Positions 26,696 to 36,617 of a DNA stretch of 64,000 nucleotides are shown here, piece after piece (position 1 is the first letter of the stretch; each line of letters begins with the position of its first letter). A model generated the notes under the pieces. The model worked only from the letters and a program-made list of their open reading frames with translations. It did not search any database and had not been told where the DNA came from. Source of the stretch: Lewinella sp. LCG006 (lineage in GTDB: Bacteria > Bacteroidota > Bacteroidia > Chitinophagales > Saprospiraceae); NCBI RefSeq assembly GCF_040784935.1, contig NZ_CP160680.1, positions 5,747,802-5,811,801 of the forward strand, read 5' to 3'. The position numbers were made by a program, and so were the translations under genes.

Positions 26696-27072
26696 TTTAT
26701 TGGGATTTTGGTTGATTGGGCAAAGATAAGGATATGTTTTTTAAAGCCCATTTTTCTTTAGCACAGACCTCTGATGCAAAACAAGTTTATAGTGCTTGGC
26801 GCAAAAAAAAAGAGGCAGCCCTGTAAATGGGACTACCTCGTAAATCTACGTTTTGGAATATTCTTAATGTGTGAGGTTTATTGGTGAACGAATTATTATC
26901 CGTAGACGGAACCGCATCAACCTCACTGTATAGGGTGCCAGGTAAGTGGTACTTGGTATAGCGTCAAATTTAGGTCGGACAAAGTCCGAGTACCCTGTAC
27001 TTAGTACCTTGAGGCTTGCCAGGGGTAAACATCACTATTAGGATTTACACCAAGGCAAGCCTCAAGCACTAC
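26696..27072. other. 377-bp gap with dispersed motifs and a 3' hairpin
   Basis: No gene is seen. It holds GGTACTTGGTAT at 26948-26959 (identical 12-mer at 114-125), GTACCCTGTACTTAGTACC at 26990-27008, and a 13-bp perfect inverted repeat, CTTGAGGCTTGCC at 27008-27020 with GGCAAGCCTCAAG at 27054-27066, seven bases beyond the end of the giant minus-strand gene. That stem probably ends or protects its mRNA. A similar hairpin plus motif arrangement follows the oligopeptidase gene at 280-343. Confidence 0.5.
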
Positions 27073-30000
27073 TTAATCCAGTTTCACCAACTTCTCCGTG
27101 AAGATATGGCCGTGCAAGTGTACCTGAACCATGTATACACCCGCGGGGAGGAAGCGTACATCCAGGTGCATACCTGGCTCCTTCACTGTTCGCAGGAGCT
27201 GACCAGCAGCATTGAAAAGGTCGATCCGGTTAGGAGCCATGTTGTACTGGTTTTGGAAATTCACCCAATCCGTCGTCGGATTAGGGAAGATGCCAAAGGA
27301 GTTGATCAAGGTTTCACGGTCAATGCCGCCTTCGTTGGTTTTAGTCACCATAGCGGTGCTGGTACCAGGGCGCAAGACCAATGGTTGCTCTGAGTGGTTG
27401 ATGCCTTGCAGGTTTTTCACGACGACCTCCGTAGGCACTTCCACGCCGGCAATGTCATCAATGATGATCCTCAGGTACATGATGGGGCCAAAACCGGATA
27501 CATTGTTATGATCTGTCCGCGTCAGGGCTACTTCCACCCGTCCGTCGGGATAAATCTCGTGAATCGTCGCAGTATTGATACCCGGTTCTCCAAACCAGGA
27601 GGTTGGGTAAACGATCTCAAGGGTGCCCATGCTGAAGATTTCAGGGTCCAGCTCCAAAGTGAAGGCCAGTCCGTAGATGTCCTGAATAGCTTGATCAGCA
27701 CTACCTGCCACCACCGGGATTTCTACGGCCGCACCTGCAGGAAGTTGGTCGTTTTCGTCCAGGTCGACAAAGATGGGCGGATCAAGATCGGTATAAGGCA
27801 GTGGTTCAAAATCCGTTACAGGGCCATGCTCCAACCCATAATTTTGTTCCAGTACTTGAATGTCCGCCAAGTTGACGACCCCGTCACCATTGGCATCGGC
27901 GTGCTTGTAGTTGGTGCCGTCAGCGAAGTTGTCACCCCAGTTCTGACTGATCAATCCTGTCCACTCACTGGTCATGTTATTACGGGTAGGCCCTGTATTG
28001 CCATAGGCCAATCCAATGCTCAACAAGTCGATATGGTCAGCAACATTGTCAGCGTTGGTGTCTCCGGGCCAAACGTTATCATCCATGCTCAGACACACAT
28101 TGTCAAAGCCAGCATTCTCATTGGTAAAGACAACAATCGTCTCGATATTGTCACCACTAAAGGTAAACATACCGGTGTTGGAGGTATTCGAATTGGCACT
28201 TACCTGCAACTCCACTCCCGGAGCGATATTGGTAGGAAGGTCATTGAGGTTGTTTACGATGACCGGTGTTTGTCCGTTTACACTGATTCCTATTCCTCCA
28301 CCATTGTAGAAGTAATCGATATTGACGGTATTGAAGGTCGTGATTACCTGGCTGAAGTTGAGCCCAAAACCAACGTTTTGCGTAGCCACAATTTGGCCAT
28401 CGCCAAAGTTGACACCAGGGATGCCATCGGTTACGAAGAGGTTACAAGCACAGTTGCTACTTGGGTTGCGTTCGTAAGTGAAGATCACTTCGTTTTCTAC
28501 CGTAATCACATCTCCCGAATCGTAGCCAAAGGCTGGAGCAAAGACTCCTTCGAGGCCTTCAAATTCCACACAGGCATCATTGTCGCAGAAGATGGCTTCA
28601 ATGGTCGTGGTTGCAGCACAATCATTTTCCTGGTCGTTGAGTACGACGATGTAAGAGGTGGCACCATCGCCCACAAGTGGCCCAATCGCTACGGGTAGGC
28701 TGCTGTAAGCCACCACCTCGGTTGCGATAATGCTACTGCCTGCTGGTGCGTAGTTGATAACCAGGGAGTCACTGAGGTTGCCGCCGTTGAAGTTGCCTAC
28801 CGTAAAGTAGTATTGACCGTTTTCTTCACAATCGGCTACTTCCAATTCGTTGATAATATTACCCAAAGAGCAACAAGGAACTTCAAAATCAATGGTTTCT
28901 CCGCAGAGCTCATTCATAAAGTCTTCCACCCGGATGGTGGAGCCAATGGTAGTGTAGGGGAGATTGATCGTAATGGGTAAGTTAGCATAGGCGAAAGACT
29001 CAATGGTTTCTCCGCCTATTTGCAGGCGGAAGCCATCACTTTCCGGATTTTCGTAGATGAAGTTGATGGTCAGCGCATACGTCTCATTGGCGCAATCTAC
29101 TTCGTAAACCAGATCGCGAATATCACAAGGCAAGCAGTTTACCGGCTCCACTTCTGTGAAGTTGGTACAGCCAAGATTTTGCAAATCAATGACGCCAAAT
29201 TCGTAGCTCGTAGTAGCATCCCCCACAAATGGGCCAAGCGTGATCGGTAGGTCCGCATAGTTGAAGACGCCGTAGCTATTGCCATTTCCTACCACGGCAA
29301 AAGTTTCTCCCAGGTTATTACCGATCACATTGAGTTCCACGTTAAATAGTTCGCCATCGCAGGCCGTAGGGGTGGCAATGACTTGTTGGATGTTACACTC
29401 CTCGGTACAACTATAGTTGAATTGGTAAGTACCAAAACAGGCAGGGTTGGCAATGTCCAGAATCAGAATATCATGCTCCGCTTCTGCACCGCTTAGCGGC
29501 CCGACGGTGTAGAAGGTTTGCCCGTAGGCAAAAGGTCCAAAGATCATGCCGTCGCCGAAAATGTAAAAGCCTAAGGGGCCACCATTGGGATTGTTAAAGA
29601 CCACATCCACCAGGAATTGGTCGCCGTCACAGGCGTAAGCTTCAGCAAAGAGATCATTGAAGCCACATTCCCCATTAGGCTCGCATTCCTGAACATAGAT
29701 ATCTTCGATGGTACAGCCATTGGTAGCTTGGAGATAGACAATGATTAGCGAAGTTTGAATTTGGTTGATATTGTAGGGGCCAAATTGTACAGGAAGTTGA
29801 TCCAAGGTCACGACTTGGCTTTCACCAGTAACCTCGTTGAAAACCACGAAAGGACCATCAACATTGGCATTAAAGTCTACATCCAGATAGTACAGTCCAT
29901 TGGCGTCGCAAGCTGTACCTTCAATGACTAAATCGGAGGTTTGACATTCTACGGGGTTACAGTTTTGTTCAACGACGATTACTTCAATACAATCACCACC

Positions 30001-33000
30001 TGTGATTTCTGTGACAATAATATCTACGGTGCCACCAGGGAAAGGTCCGAAAGTAGCAGTAATTGTGCCTTCCTGGAAAGTCCCACTGTATCCACCTGCT
30101 TCTACGAGGAAGATACCAGTACCCCAACTTGTACCAGCCAGCAAGTTTAGACTGATGAAGAACTCCCCATCATCATTGCAGTCTGTAGTTGTAGTCGAAA
30201 TGGCTTCAATAAAGCAGAAACATGGATTTTCGACGACAAGCTCCCGAACACATCCTGCTTGCTGGTCGCGGTAGCGAAGCTCATAAGTGAATGCATTGGC
30301 ATTACCATCGATAATCAGTTCGTAGCTGTCTTGACCATATACGAAGGGGTATTCCTGACCTCCTGCCCGGACAAAGAAGGGGAGGCCGGTTGGTCCATTA
30401 GCGGTGAAGACAAATACGGGGTTACCCTCCGAGCAAAGTACTTCAATGACCTCGAAGAGCCCTTCGCAGTTGTCATTGCAACCAGTTGGAGCATTGAAGA
30501 CTACTTCGGTGGTACAGCCGTTGCCGAGTTCCGTGATTAGCAGGACACCCTGATCAGCCGTTGGCCAGGGGATCACAAAGGGGTTCGTCGTCAATTGGAT
30601 AGGGTAGAAGGTACCCGTGTTGGCGTTCTGGATCAGGACTTCCTGGCCGTTGGCTTCGATCCCGGTTAAGAGGATGGATAAGCTCGCATAAGGAACATCT
30701 TCGTAACATTCGATAAATTGAATGTCGGCTCCGAAGTTACTACAGGCACTGCCACAATCTGCCGGCACTTCTATGCCATCAATCGCTGTTTCGCAATCAA
30801 TACCCTGGGCTTGGATAAAGAGAGCAAAAGCATTGACATTGGTAAGCGGCATCACGATTTCTGTGGGGTTAGAGGCAAAGAGCAGTTCCTGGACAAAGCC
30901 TGGATGAGCATTGCTGGTAATCCGCAGCGGTTCGCCTTCTTCTACTCCAAAAACATTTAGTAATACCAGTATAGAATTGTCCTCGAAGCATTCTACATTG
31001 ATGAGCTGGGCCTGGAAATCTTCGCAAGTAACACAGTTATGGACCAATTCAGTGCTATAATAGCAGAGGTCATTCTCACTAGCGATTTCGACGGTCACTA
31101 AGGCATTGAGGCTGCCGACTAAGGTACCGACCGTTACCGGGAATTCCTCCGGCAAAAATGGACCAAATTCCTGGTTACCGTTGATAATGACGAAAAATGG
31201 TTCCCCGGGATTTGTACTCTGCAAATCGACAAAAATGCTGTAGACGTTGTTGGGATTACAATCTGTGGGAGCAACGATGACATCGTAAAGCTCACAAGCT
31301 TGGCACTGGTTGGGGTCAAAGTCAAAAGGAGGAAGCACTGTGCTACATCCCGTCAAGCTATCTTCAAGAATATAACCTTCAGGGTCAAGTTCGCCGGAAA
31401 TTTGAAAGAAGGCATAATTTGGACCATCCTGTGGGCCACCATAAATTATGCTATTGCTGAGGCCTTCGATGGTAATATGTTGGCCCACAATTGGACTACT
31501 CGTTTCTACAAGTACCTGAACCGTAGTATTGCTAAGGCATTCAATACTGACCAAGGAAGCCGCAAAATCAGCACAAGCAAATTCACAGCCGTGAGCTTCA
31601 ATGGTAAGATCCTCCGCACAAGCTTCCGTGTTGACGTCTCGAACCAAAAAGTGAAGGGCAGTACCTGGCTCGACCTCTATTTCAAGTTCGCTAAGAGGGA
31701 GGTCGCCGTAGGCAAAGCGGCCATAAAACTGGCCATTTAATCGCAAGTTGAAAGAGTCAAGAGGAAAGCGATTGTGCTCAAACGTAAGGAAGAAGCGGTA
31801 GGGTTGAATATCCTCCTGGCAGTTGTATTGAACAACCTGCAGGTTGCTGAAGTCGCATACCGGCATGTAGCTGCAAACATCGTCTACGAGCAGTTCGATG
31901 CCGCCAATGGTAATGTTTTCAATGAACCCCGTCACGCAAACATTTACCAAACCGCTAGTATTTGACCCAATGGGCGTAACGGTAACGGTATGACTGGGGA
32001 ATGCCGTAAGTAAAGCAGGATCCAGGAAGTTGCTAAAAGTATTGACACTGCCGTTTATTCCGAAATTGATCGGTAGGTTCTCTACAGAAGCATTGAAGCA
32101 AACGGAGTTGACGGGGTTTCCGTAAGAGAAGGTTGCGGTAGCAAAACTGACAAAAAGCGCGGGAGCATCCAAGCTTGCTAGCCAGGGTTCTACAATACGG
32201 ATCTGTCCAAATTCCACACCACCATTTGGAGTTTCGAAGGTGCCCATGCTTACATTAACATCAGGAAATTCCAGGATTACATCGCCGGGTTCTACGCCCG
32301 CATTGGCGTTGAAGACGGTTCCAATTTCCAGTCCGGAAAAGGTAATACAGCTTTCGTTGTTGCAGTTCGGTAGTTCAAGGGTTTGCGTGTAGCAACAATC
32401 GGGATGGTCGTTGATGCAGACCGTCACAACAAGAGTGCTTTGCTGTTGCTGGGTAGGGATATTTTCCAAGACAATAGGGAAGGCATCAATGGGGTAAAAA
32501 CCATAAAGTTCATCACCAAGGAAAACATCTACAAAATCATTGTTGCCAACCACGGAGCCAAAATCAATACTCAAGCGAAGACCACCATTGTTTTGGCAGG
32601 ATGCTTGCAGGTTGGGCTCGTTGAAAGCACAGACCGGTGGGTTGGCGTCGGTACAGACATTATCAATTAATAATTCAATACCTCCAATGGTAAAGGTCTC
32701 AATAGGGCCCAAAATACATACGGTGACCAAGCCTCCGGGAGTAGGTCCAGTCGCGGTGACGATAATTTCGTAATCGGGCCATTCTTCCTGAATATTAGGA
32801 TCAAGAAGACTTTCGAATACACCTACTTGCCCATTAATGCCGAAATTGATTTCGTGACCACTGAGGAAACCAATGAAACAAAGAGCGTTTACAGGACTGG
32901 TATACTCAAAATTTGCAGTAGCGTAATTGACGTATAAGGAAGGAGCTTCAAGATTGTTGATAAAAGGTTCGACAACCGCAAGTTGATCAAACCAGGTAGC

Positions 33001-33207
33001 GCCATTTTGATCGGTAAATTCTCCGATACTCAGATTTACACCCTCGTATTGATAAACGACTTCGCCAGGGATTGCTCCGTTTTCTTGGCTGAAGACGGTA
33101 CCTATTTCTGGTTCACTAAAGTCAATGCAATTAACGGGCTGAGCCATCACTGCAACAGTGAAAAGCAAACAGCAGAGTAAGAAGAGATTACGTAGGATAT
33201 TGTTCAT
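27073..33207 (-). CDS. Giant Cys-rich modular T9SS cargo with dockerin-like and cohesin-like regions
   Basis: 2044 residues. Signal peptide 1-22. Two paralogous ~160-aa domains (about 27-186 and 287-446) share EIGTVF, PG(E/D)V and INFGING motifs; a diverged relative occurs near 1570-1705 (CVEFEGLEGVF). Between and after them lie about thirteen ~85-95-aa beta-rich modules, each with Cys near both ends and a recurring GxFxYxDLPITLGPF-type strand. Then come two EF-hand-like dockerin repeats (DTNADNVADHIDLL at 1716, DANGDGVVNLADIQ at 1771), a cohesin-like beta-sandwich (about 1825-1930) and a type A T9SS sorting domain from FPNPTTDW (about 1974) to LVKLD. Probably a cell-surface or secreted adhesin or scaffold; ligand unknown. 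Confidence 0.85.
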   Translation of the reverse strand: MNNILRNLFLLCCLLFTVAVMAQPVNCIDFSEPEIGTVFSQENGAIPGEVVYQYEGVNLSIGEFTDQNGATWFDQLAVVEPFINNLEAPSLYVNYATANFEYTSPVNALCFIGFLSGHEINFGINGQVGVFESLLDPNIQEEWPDYEIIVTATGPTPGGLVTVCILGPIETFTIGGIELLIDNVCTDANPPVCAFNEPNLQASCQNNGGLRLSIDFGSVVGNNDFVDVFLGDELYGFYPIDAFPIVLENIPTQQQQSTLVVTVCINDHPDCCYTQTLELPNCNNESCITFSGLEIGTVFNANAGVEPGDVILEFPDVNVSMGTFETPNGGVEFGQIRIVEPWLASLDAPALFVSFATATFSYGNPVNSVCFNASVENLPINFGINGSVNTFSNFLDPALLTAFPSHTVTVTPIGSNTSGLVNVCVTGFIENITIGGIELLVDDVCSYMPVCDFSNLQVVQYNCQEDIQPYRFFLTFEHNRFPLDSFNLRLNGQFYGRFAYGDLPLSELEIEVEPGTALHFLVRDVNTEACAEDLTIEAHGCEFACADFAASLVSIECLSNTTVQVLVETSSPIVGQHITIEGLSNSIIYGGPQDGPNYAFFQISGELDPEGYILEDSLTGCSTVLPPFDFDPNQCQACELYDVIVAPTDCNPNNVYSIFVDLQSTNPGEPFFVIINGNQEFGPFLPEEFPVTVGTLVGSLNALVTVEIASENDLCYYSTELVHNCVTCEDFQAQLINVECFEDNSILVLLNVFGVEEGEPLRITSNAHPGFVQELLFASNPTEIVMPLTNVNAFALFIQAQGIDCETAIDGIEVPADCGSACSNFGADIQFIECYEDVPYASLSILLTGIEANGQEVLIQNANTGTFYPIQLTTNPFVIPWPTADQGVLLITELGNGCTTEVVFNAPTGCNDNCEGLFEVIEVLCSEGNPVFVFTANGPTGLPFFVRAGGQEYPFVYGQDSYELIIDGNANAFTYELRYRDQQAGCVRELVVENPCFCFIEAISTTTTDCNDDGEFFISLNLLAGTSWGTGIFLVEAGGYSGTFQEGTITATFGPFPGGTVDIIVTEITGGDCIEVIVVEQNCNPVECQTSDLVIEGTACDANGLYYLDVDFNANVDGPFVVFNEVTGESQVVTLDQLPVQFGPYNINQIQTSLIIVYLQATNGCTIEDIYVQECEPNGECGFNDLFAEAYACDGDQFLVDVVFNNPNGGPLGFYIFGDGMIFGPFAYGQTFYTVGPLSGAEAEHDILILDIANPACFGTYQFNYSCTEECNIQQVIATPTACDGELFNVELNVIGNNLGETFAVVGNGNSYGVFNYADLPITLGPFVGDATTSYEFGVIDLQNLGCTNFTEVEPVNCLPCDIRDLVYEVDCANETYALTINFIYENPESDGFRLQIGGETIESFAYANLPITINLPYTTIGSTIRVEDFMNELCGETIDFEVPCCSLGNIINELEVADCEENGQYYFTVGNFNGGNLSDSLVINYAPAGSSIIATEVVAYSSLPVAIGPLVGDGATSYIVVLNDQENDCAATTTIEAIFCDNDACVEFEGLEGVFAPAFGYDSGDVITVENEVIFTYERNPSSNCACNLFVTDGIPGVNFGDGQIVATQNVGFGLNFSQVITTFNTVNIDYFYNGGGIGISVNGQTPVIVNNLNDLPTNIAPGVELQVSANSNTSNTGMFTFSGDNIETIVVFTNENAGFDNVCLSMDDNVWPGDTNADNVADHIDLLSIGLAYGNTGPTRNNMTSEWTGLISQNWGDNFADGTNYKHADANGDGVVNLADIQVLEQNYGLEHGPVTDFEPLPYTDLDPPIFVDLDENDQLPAGAAVEIPVVAGSADQAIQDIYGLAFTLELDPEIFSMGTLEIVYPTSWFGEPGINTATIHEIYPDGRVEVALTRTDHNNVSGFGPIMYLRIIIDDIAGVEVPTEVVVKNLQGINHSEQPLVLRPGTSTAMVTKTNEGGIDRETLINSFGIFPNPTTDWVNFQNQYNMAPNRIDLFNAAGQLLRTVKEPGMHLDVRFLPAGVYMVQVHLHGHIFTEKLVKLD

Positions 33208-33363
33208 GTTGGCATCATTTTAGACTGGTGACGATACAAAAGTGCTGTTTGAATGAGATTTTTTTTAGTATTTTGTAATCTTATTTTTGAGAAAAAATCG
33301 CTTGTTTTGTTTTTTAAAATACTGATTATTAGGTGTTAATGTTAGTTTTTTATTGAGAAAAAT

Positions 33364-34827
33364 ATGCAAAATCATCACTTGCTGGACCTGTTAAATTCCT
33401 TTTCTCGTAAAGAGATGACCCGATTTGTGGAATTTTCACGTTCACCATACCATCATAAGCACGAAATGACCCAGGTATTGATCAACTATCTGGATAAGTG
33501 CTACCCTGATTTTTCGGAGCGGTTGTGCGACCGGAAAGTAATCTGGAAGCGGCTTTTTCCCAAGCAGGCTTTTGACTCCTCTAAGTTAGCACTCTTGTTC
33601 ACCTACGCTTGGCGATTATGTGAAAACTTTCTGATTGAAGAACAGCTTGCTCAACATCCGCAAAGAGAACAATGGCTACTCACGGCCTTACGGGAACGAA
33701 GGCAATGGACCATCTATGAGCGACAGCTCAAAAAGAGCAAAAAAGCCCTTACCCAGACCATTCTGCGAGATACGGATTACTACCGACAGGTCATGGCTCT
33801 GGCAGAAGAAGCCAATGAGTTTTATACGGTTTGGGAGCCACAGGCACAAGATCAGAGTTTAGTAGAGAAAGAACATGCACTGGATCAGTATTATGTTTTG
33901 GAAAAACTACGGGATGCGGTACAGTTACAGATGCGCCGTCAGATTTTGCGTGACGATTACTCTGCTCGTCTTTTAGAAGGCGTGTTGGAAGAACTACGCC
34001 TCAACGAAGAAGCTTACCGGGAGGCTCCCGCCGTGCAGGTATATTATCAGCTTTACCGCATGATGGATGAGCCATCGTTGGCAGCTTACCAGGCAGCGTT
34101 GGCCATTTTTCAAGAGAACGAACATTGCTTCCGCCTGCAAGAGTTGACCGCGATCTACAACTATTTGCAAAATTTTTGTATTGCTCAAATCAATCGCAAT
34201 GAGCTACCCTTTCTGCGCGAATTGTTTGGTTTGTACAATGCCCAGCTGGCCAGGCAGCTCCTCCATGAAGGCGGCTATTTGATTGAGTGGCATTACAAAA
34301 ACATCGTCACCGCCGCCCTCCGACTTGGTGAACTAGCGTGGGTAGATCATTTCATTGAAACCCAAAAAGATGCGCTGGCGCCTGCTGCCGCAGAAAATGC
34401 TTATCGCTTCAACAAAGCCGCTTATTGCCACGCAGTAGGGGAGTTTGGCAAAGTTTTGGAATTGCTCACCCAGGTAGAATACAGCGACCTGCGTTATAAC
34501 CTTGGTGCCAAAGCCCTCTTGCTGCGTACCTACTACGAACTGGATGAGTTTGAAGCATTGCACGCGTTGGTAGAATCGTTCCGCCAGTACCTCCAACGCA
34601 ATCGCTTATTAGCCGATTCCCGCCGTAGTGGTTACTATCACCTTTTTCGCCTGACACGCCGCTTGGCCAAACTCCGTGCTAATTATCCTTACCTGGATGC
34701 CAGTCAAGCCACCCAACGCCTGGCTAAAATCAAAACCGATATGGAACAAACAGGCGCTATCTTCAACCGTGCCTGGCTGGAACGCAAGCTGGAAGCTTTG
34801 GAGAAAAGTCGGAAGGCGGAAGTGTGA
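33364..34827 (+). CDS. Large all-helical cytoplasmic protein of unknown function
   Basis: 487 residues with no signal peptide or membrane segment. The sequence is helix after helix, rich in Leu, Arg, Gln, Tyr and Glu, and looks like a TPR-like alpha-solenoid (for example AYCHAVGEFGKVLELLTQV followed by ALLLRTYYELDEFEALHAL). The N-terminus (LLDLLNSFSRKEMTRFVEF) resembles other uncharacterised Saprospiria-type proteins. The last codons run into the low-complexity repeat island (SRKAEV), so the C-terminus may have been altered by the repeat. The IS1634-like element sits 14 bases after the stop. Confidence 0.7.
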   Translation: MQNHHLLDLLNSFSRKEMTRFVEFSRSPYHHKHEMTQVLINYLDKCYPDFSERLCDRKVIWKRLFPKQAFDSSKLALLFTYAWRLCENFLIEEQLAQHPQREQWLLTALRERRQWTIYERQLKKSKKALTQTILRDTDYYRQVMALAEEANEFYTVWEPQAQDQSLVEKEHALDQYYVLEKLRDAVQLQMRRQILRDDYSARLLEGVLEELRLNEEAYREAPAVQVYYQLYRMMDEPSLAAYQAALAIFQENEHCFRLQELTAIYNYLQNFCIAQINRNELPFLRELFGLYNAQLARQLLHEGGYLIEWHYKNIVTAALRLGELAWVDHFIETQKDALAPAAAENAYRFNKAAYCHAVGEFGKVLELLTQVEYSDLRYNLGAKALLLRTYYELDEFEALHALVESFRQYLQRNRLLADSRRSGYYHLFRLTRRLAKLRANYPYLDASQATQRLAKIKTDMEQTGAIFNRAWLERKLEALEKSRKAEV

Positions 34828-34841
34828 AGTCGGAAGTGGGA
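34804..34841. repeat. GTCGGAAGT-type repeat island interrupted by the IS element
   Basis: AAGTCGGAAGGCGGAAGTGTGAAGTCGGAAGTGGGA-type words overlap the end of the helical gene; the island continues after the IS as TGGGAAGTCGGAATTC at 36601. Joining the two sides over the TGGGA duplication restores an uninterrupted run of GTCGGAAGT words. Confidence 0.65.
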
Positions 34842-36600
34842 CGGTCTTTTCGCGTAAGACGAAAGTGAGTTCGCAAAGCGTTTTATAAGAAAACTGTATG
34901 CTGATCAAAGCAGAGCCTGTAGGCGATCTACCGGCGATTAGTCGCCTACTCCAATCGACCGGTTTGTCCCAGCGCGTGGACAAGCACTATCCTACTCATC
35001 ATTTGTGGCAGGGAACCAGTATTGGCAAGACATTGGAGGCTTTTCTGGTCTATATTCTGAGCGAGAACGATCATCGACTGTACAACGTAGAAGACTGGGC
35101 TTTGGGCTTGGAGCGCACGTTGAGTTGGCTTTTGGATGAAGCTGATTTTCAGGCTGCTTATCTCAGTGATGACCGTTTGGGTAGTCTGCTGGACTACCTG
35201 TCTAAGGACGATGAGCGCTGGATGTCCTTTCAGCGCGATCATAACCAATCGCTAATTCGGTTTTACGATCTGGACAACGGTACTGATCAAGGTCCCCTTG
35301 ATACGGTGCGTATCGACAGTACCACGGCTCAAAGTCATCGAGAAACAGAAGGCATTTTTCAGTTGGGGCATAATGCCACGGGTTTGGCCCTACCTCAGGT
35401 AAAATTGATGCTACTGGCTATAGACAAAGCCAACCTGCCACTGGCTCTGAACGTGGTAGCAGGGCAAAACAGTGACGACAAGCTTTACGTGCCAGCCTTG
35501 GAACAGGCCTGGGAACAAGGTCTCAAGTCCAAAGGAGTACTGGTAGTGGGAGACCGCAAGCTGTGTAATCAGTACAATATGTGTTTCATTGCTGACAGCG
35601 GCAACTACTACTTGGGCCCATTGGCTCAACGGCAATACTCACGAGAGGAATTAATGCAAGCCCGTGAGTGGATTGAGCAACAGCAAGAGCCCGCCGAACG
35701 CGTAATGCGTCAGGCGGCGGGAAGTAAGGATTCACAAGCCATCGCGCTGGTTAAAGAGCTGCCCGCACGTGAAATCATCTCCGCTGACGGCACGATTCAC
35801 ACCCAAAGGCTATTCGGGGTATGTAGCTTGAATCTACGCAAGCGCCAAGTTGCCCAACTAGAGCAACGCTGCCAGACCGCTTGCCAGGAGGTCAGACTGC
35901 GCTTCACGCGCAACCGAGGTCGTAAAACGATCAAGTCGGTAGAGGAAGCTGAACGAACCATCAACAAGATACTGGACAAGCACAAAGTCGCTCACCTATA
36001 CAGCTGGAAGATCACACTATCTCAGGACCCGGCCGAACCTTGCAGTGTGGAACTTACACTGGACGAGCAGCAAAACAACATCGAACAGCAACTGGCCGGA
36101 TGGCGCGTGATGGCCACTAACGCTCCTTCGGATAGACTCTCGGCTTGCGAGGTGGTACTTTGTTACTGGGAGGAGTATCGTATCGAGCAGCATTTTCATT
36201 TGCTGTTGACCAAATGCACCTCGCTTACGCCAATCTTCCTGAAAAAAGAAAATCGCATCCAAGCCATGTTGCGCATACTAATGCTGGCTCTACAGTACTA
36301 TAATCTGTGGCAATACACCATCCGCCAAACACTGAAAAGCGAACAAAACAGCTATCTTACCAATCTGGTGCCCGGCAATCCCGGCCGCAAAGTTGAGCGA
36401 CCTACCACATCGCTGGTCTTAAGCGCGTTCCGAAGCGTCCAGATGATCTACATAATGACTGATGATCACAAAGCCAGCGTACACTTGCAGGGCATCGAAG
36501 AACATCACCTGAGGTTGCTTAAGATGATGCGATTGCCAACAGATATTTATCGTCATCCATGGGAGGCGTGAACTCACTTTCGTCTTACGCGAAAAGACCG
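34842..36600 (+). mobile_element. Intact IS1634-like insertion sequence (1759 bp)
   Basis: Perfect 31-bp terminal inverted repeats (34842-34872 and 36570-36600), outermost bases CGGTCTTTTCGCGTAAGACG. A 5-bp target duplication, TGGGA, lies at 34837-34841 and 36601-36605. One transposase gene fills the element. Size, long inverted repeats and 5-bp duplication fit the IS1634 family. Perfect ends and an intact gene point to a recent insertion. Confidence 0.93.
34898..36571 (+). CDS. IS1634-family DDE transposase
   Basis: 557 residues, complete. DDE residues are likely the Asp in RIDSTTAQSHRETEG (about 147), the Asp in VLVVGDRKLC (about 220) and the Glu in EEYRIEQHFHLL (about 427). Around them are family blocks GHNATGLALPQVKLML, LPLALNVVAGQNSDD and YYLGPLAQRQYS. 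The Rossmann-like RNase H fold is split by an insertion between the second Asp and Glu. The stop lies within the right inverted repeat's inner edge. Confidence 0.93.
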   Translation: MLIKAEPVGDLPAISRLLQSTGLSQRVDKHYPTHHLWQGTSIGKTLEAFLVYILSENDHRLYNVEDWALGLERTLSWLLDEADFQAAYLSDDRLGSLLDYLSKDDERWMSFQRDHNQSLIRFYDLDNGTDQGPLDTVRIDSTTAQSHRETEGIFQLGHNATGLALPQVKLMLLAIDKANLPLALNVVAGQNSDDKLYVPALEQAWEQGLKSKGVLVVGDRKLCNQYNMCFIADSGNYYLGPLAQRQYSREELMQAREWIEQQQEPAERVMRQAAGSKDSQAIALVKELPAREIISADGTIHTQRLFGVCSLNLRKRQVAQLEQRCQTACQEVRLRFTRNRGRKTIKSVEEAERTINKILDKHKVAHLYSWKITLSQDPAEPCSVELTLDEQQNNIEQQLAGWRVMATNAPSDRLSACEVVLCYWEEYRIEQHFHLLLTKCTSLTPIFLKKENRIQAMLRILMLALQYYNLWQYTIRQTLKSEQNSYLTNLVPGNPGRKVERPTTSLVLSAFRSVQMIYIMTDDHKASVHLQGIEEHHLRLLKMMRLPTDIYRHPWEA

Positions 36601-36617
36601 TGGGAAGTCGGAATTCT

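Noticed and set aside
27394-28698. 434-aa open frame antisense to the giant T9SS gene
   Set aside because: It mirrors the codon pattern of the opposite strand, lacks domain-like hydrophobic patterns and the minus-strand gene has clear domains through the whole stretch.
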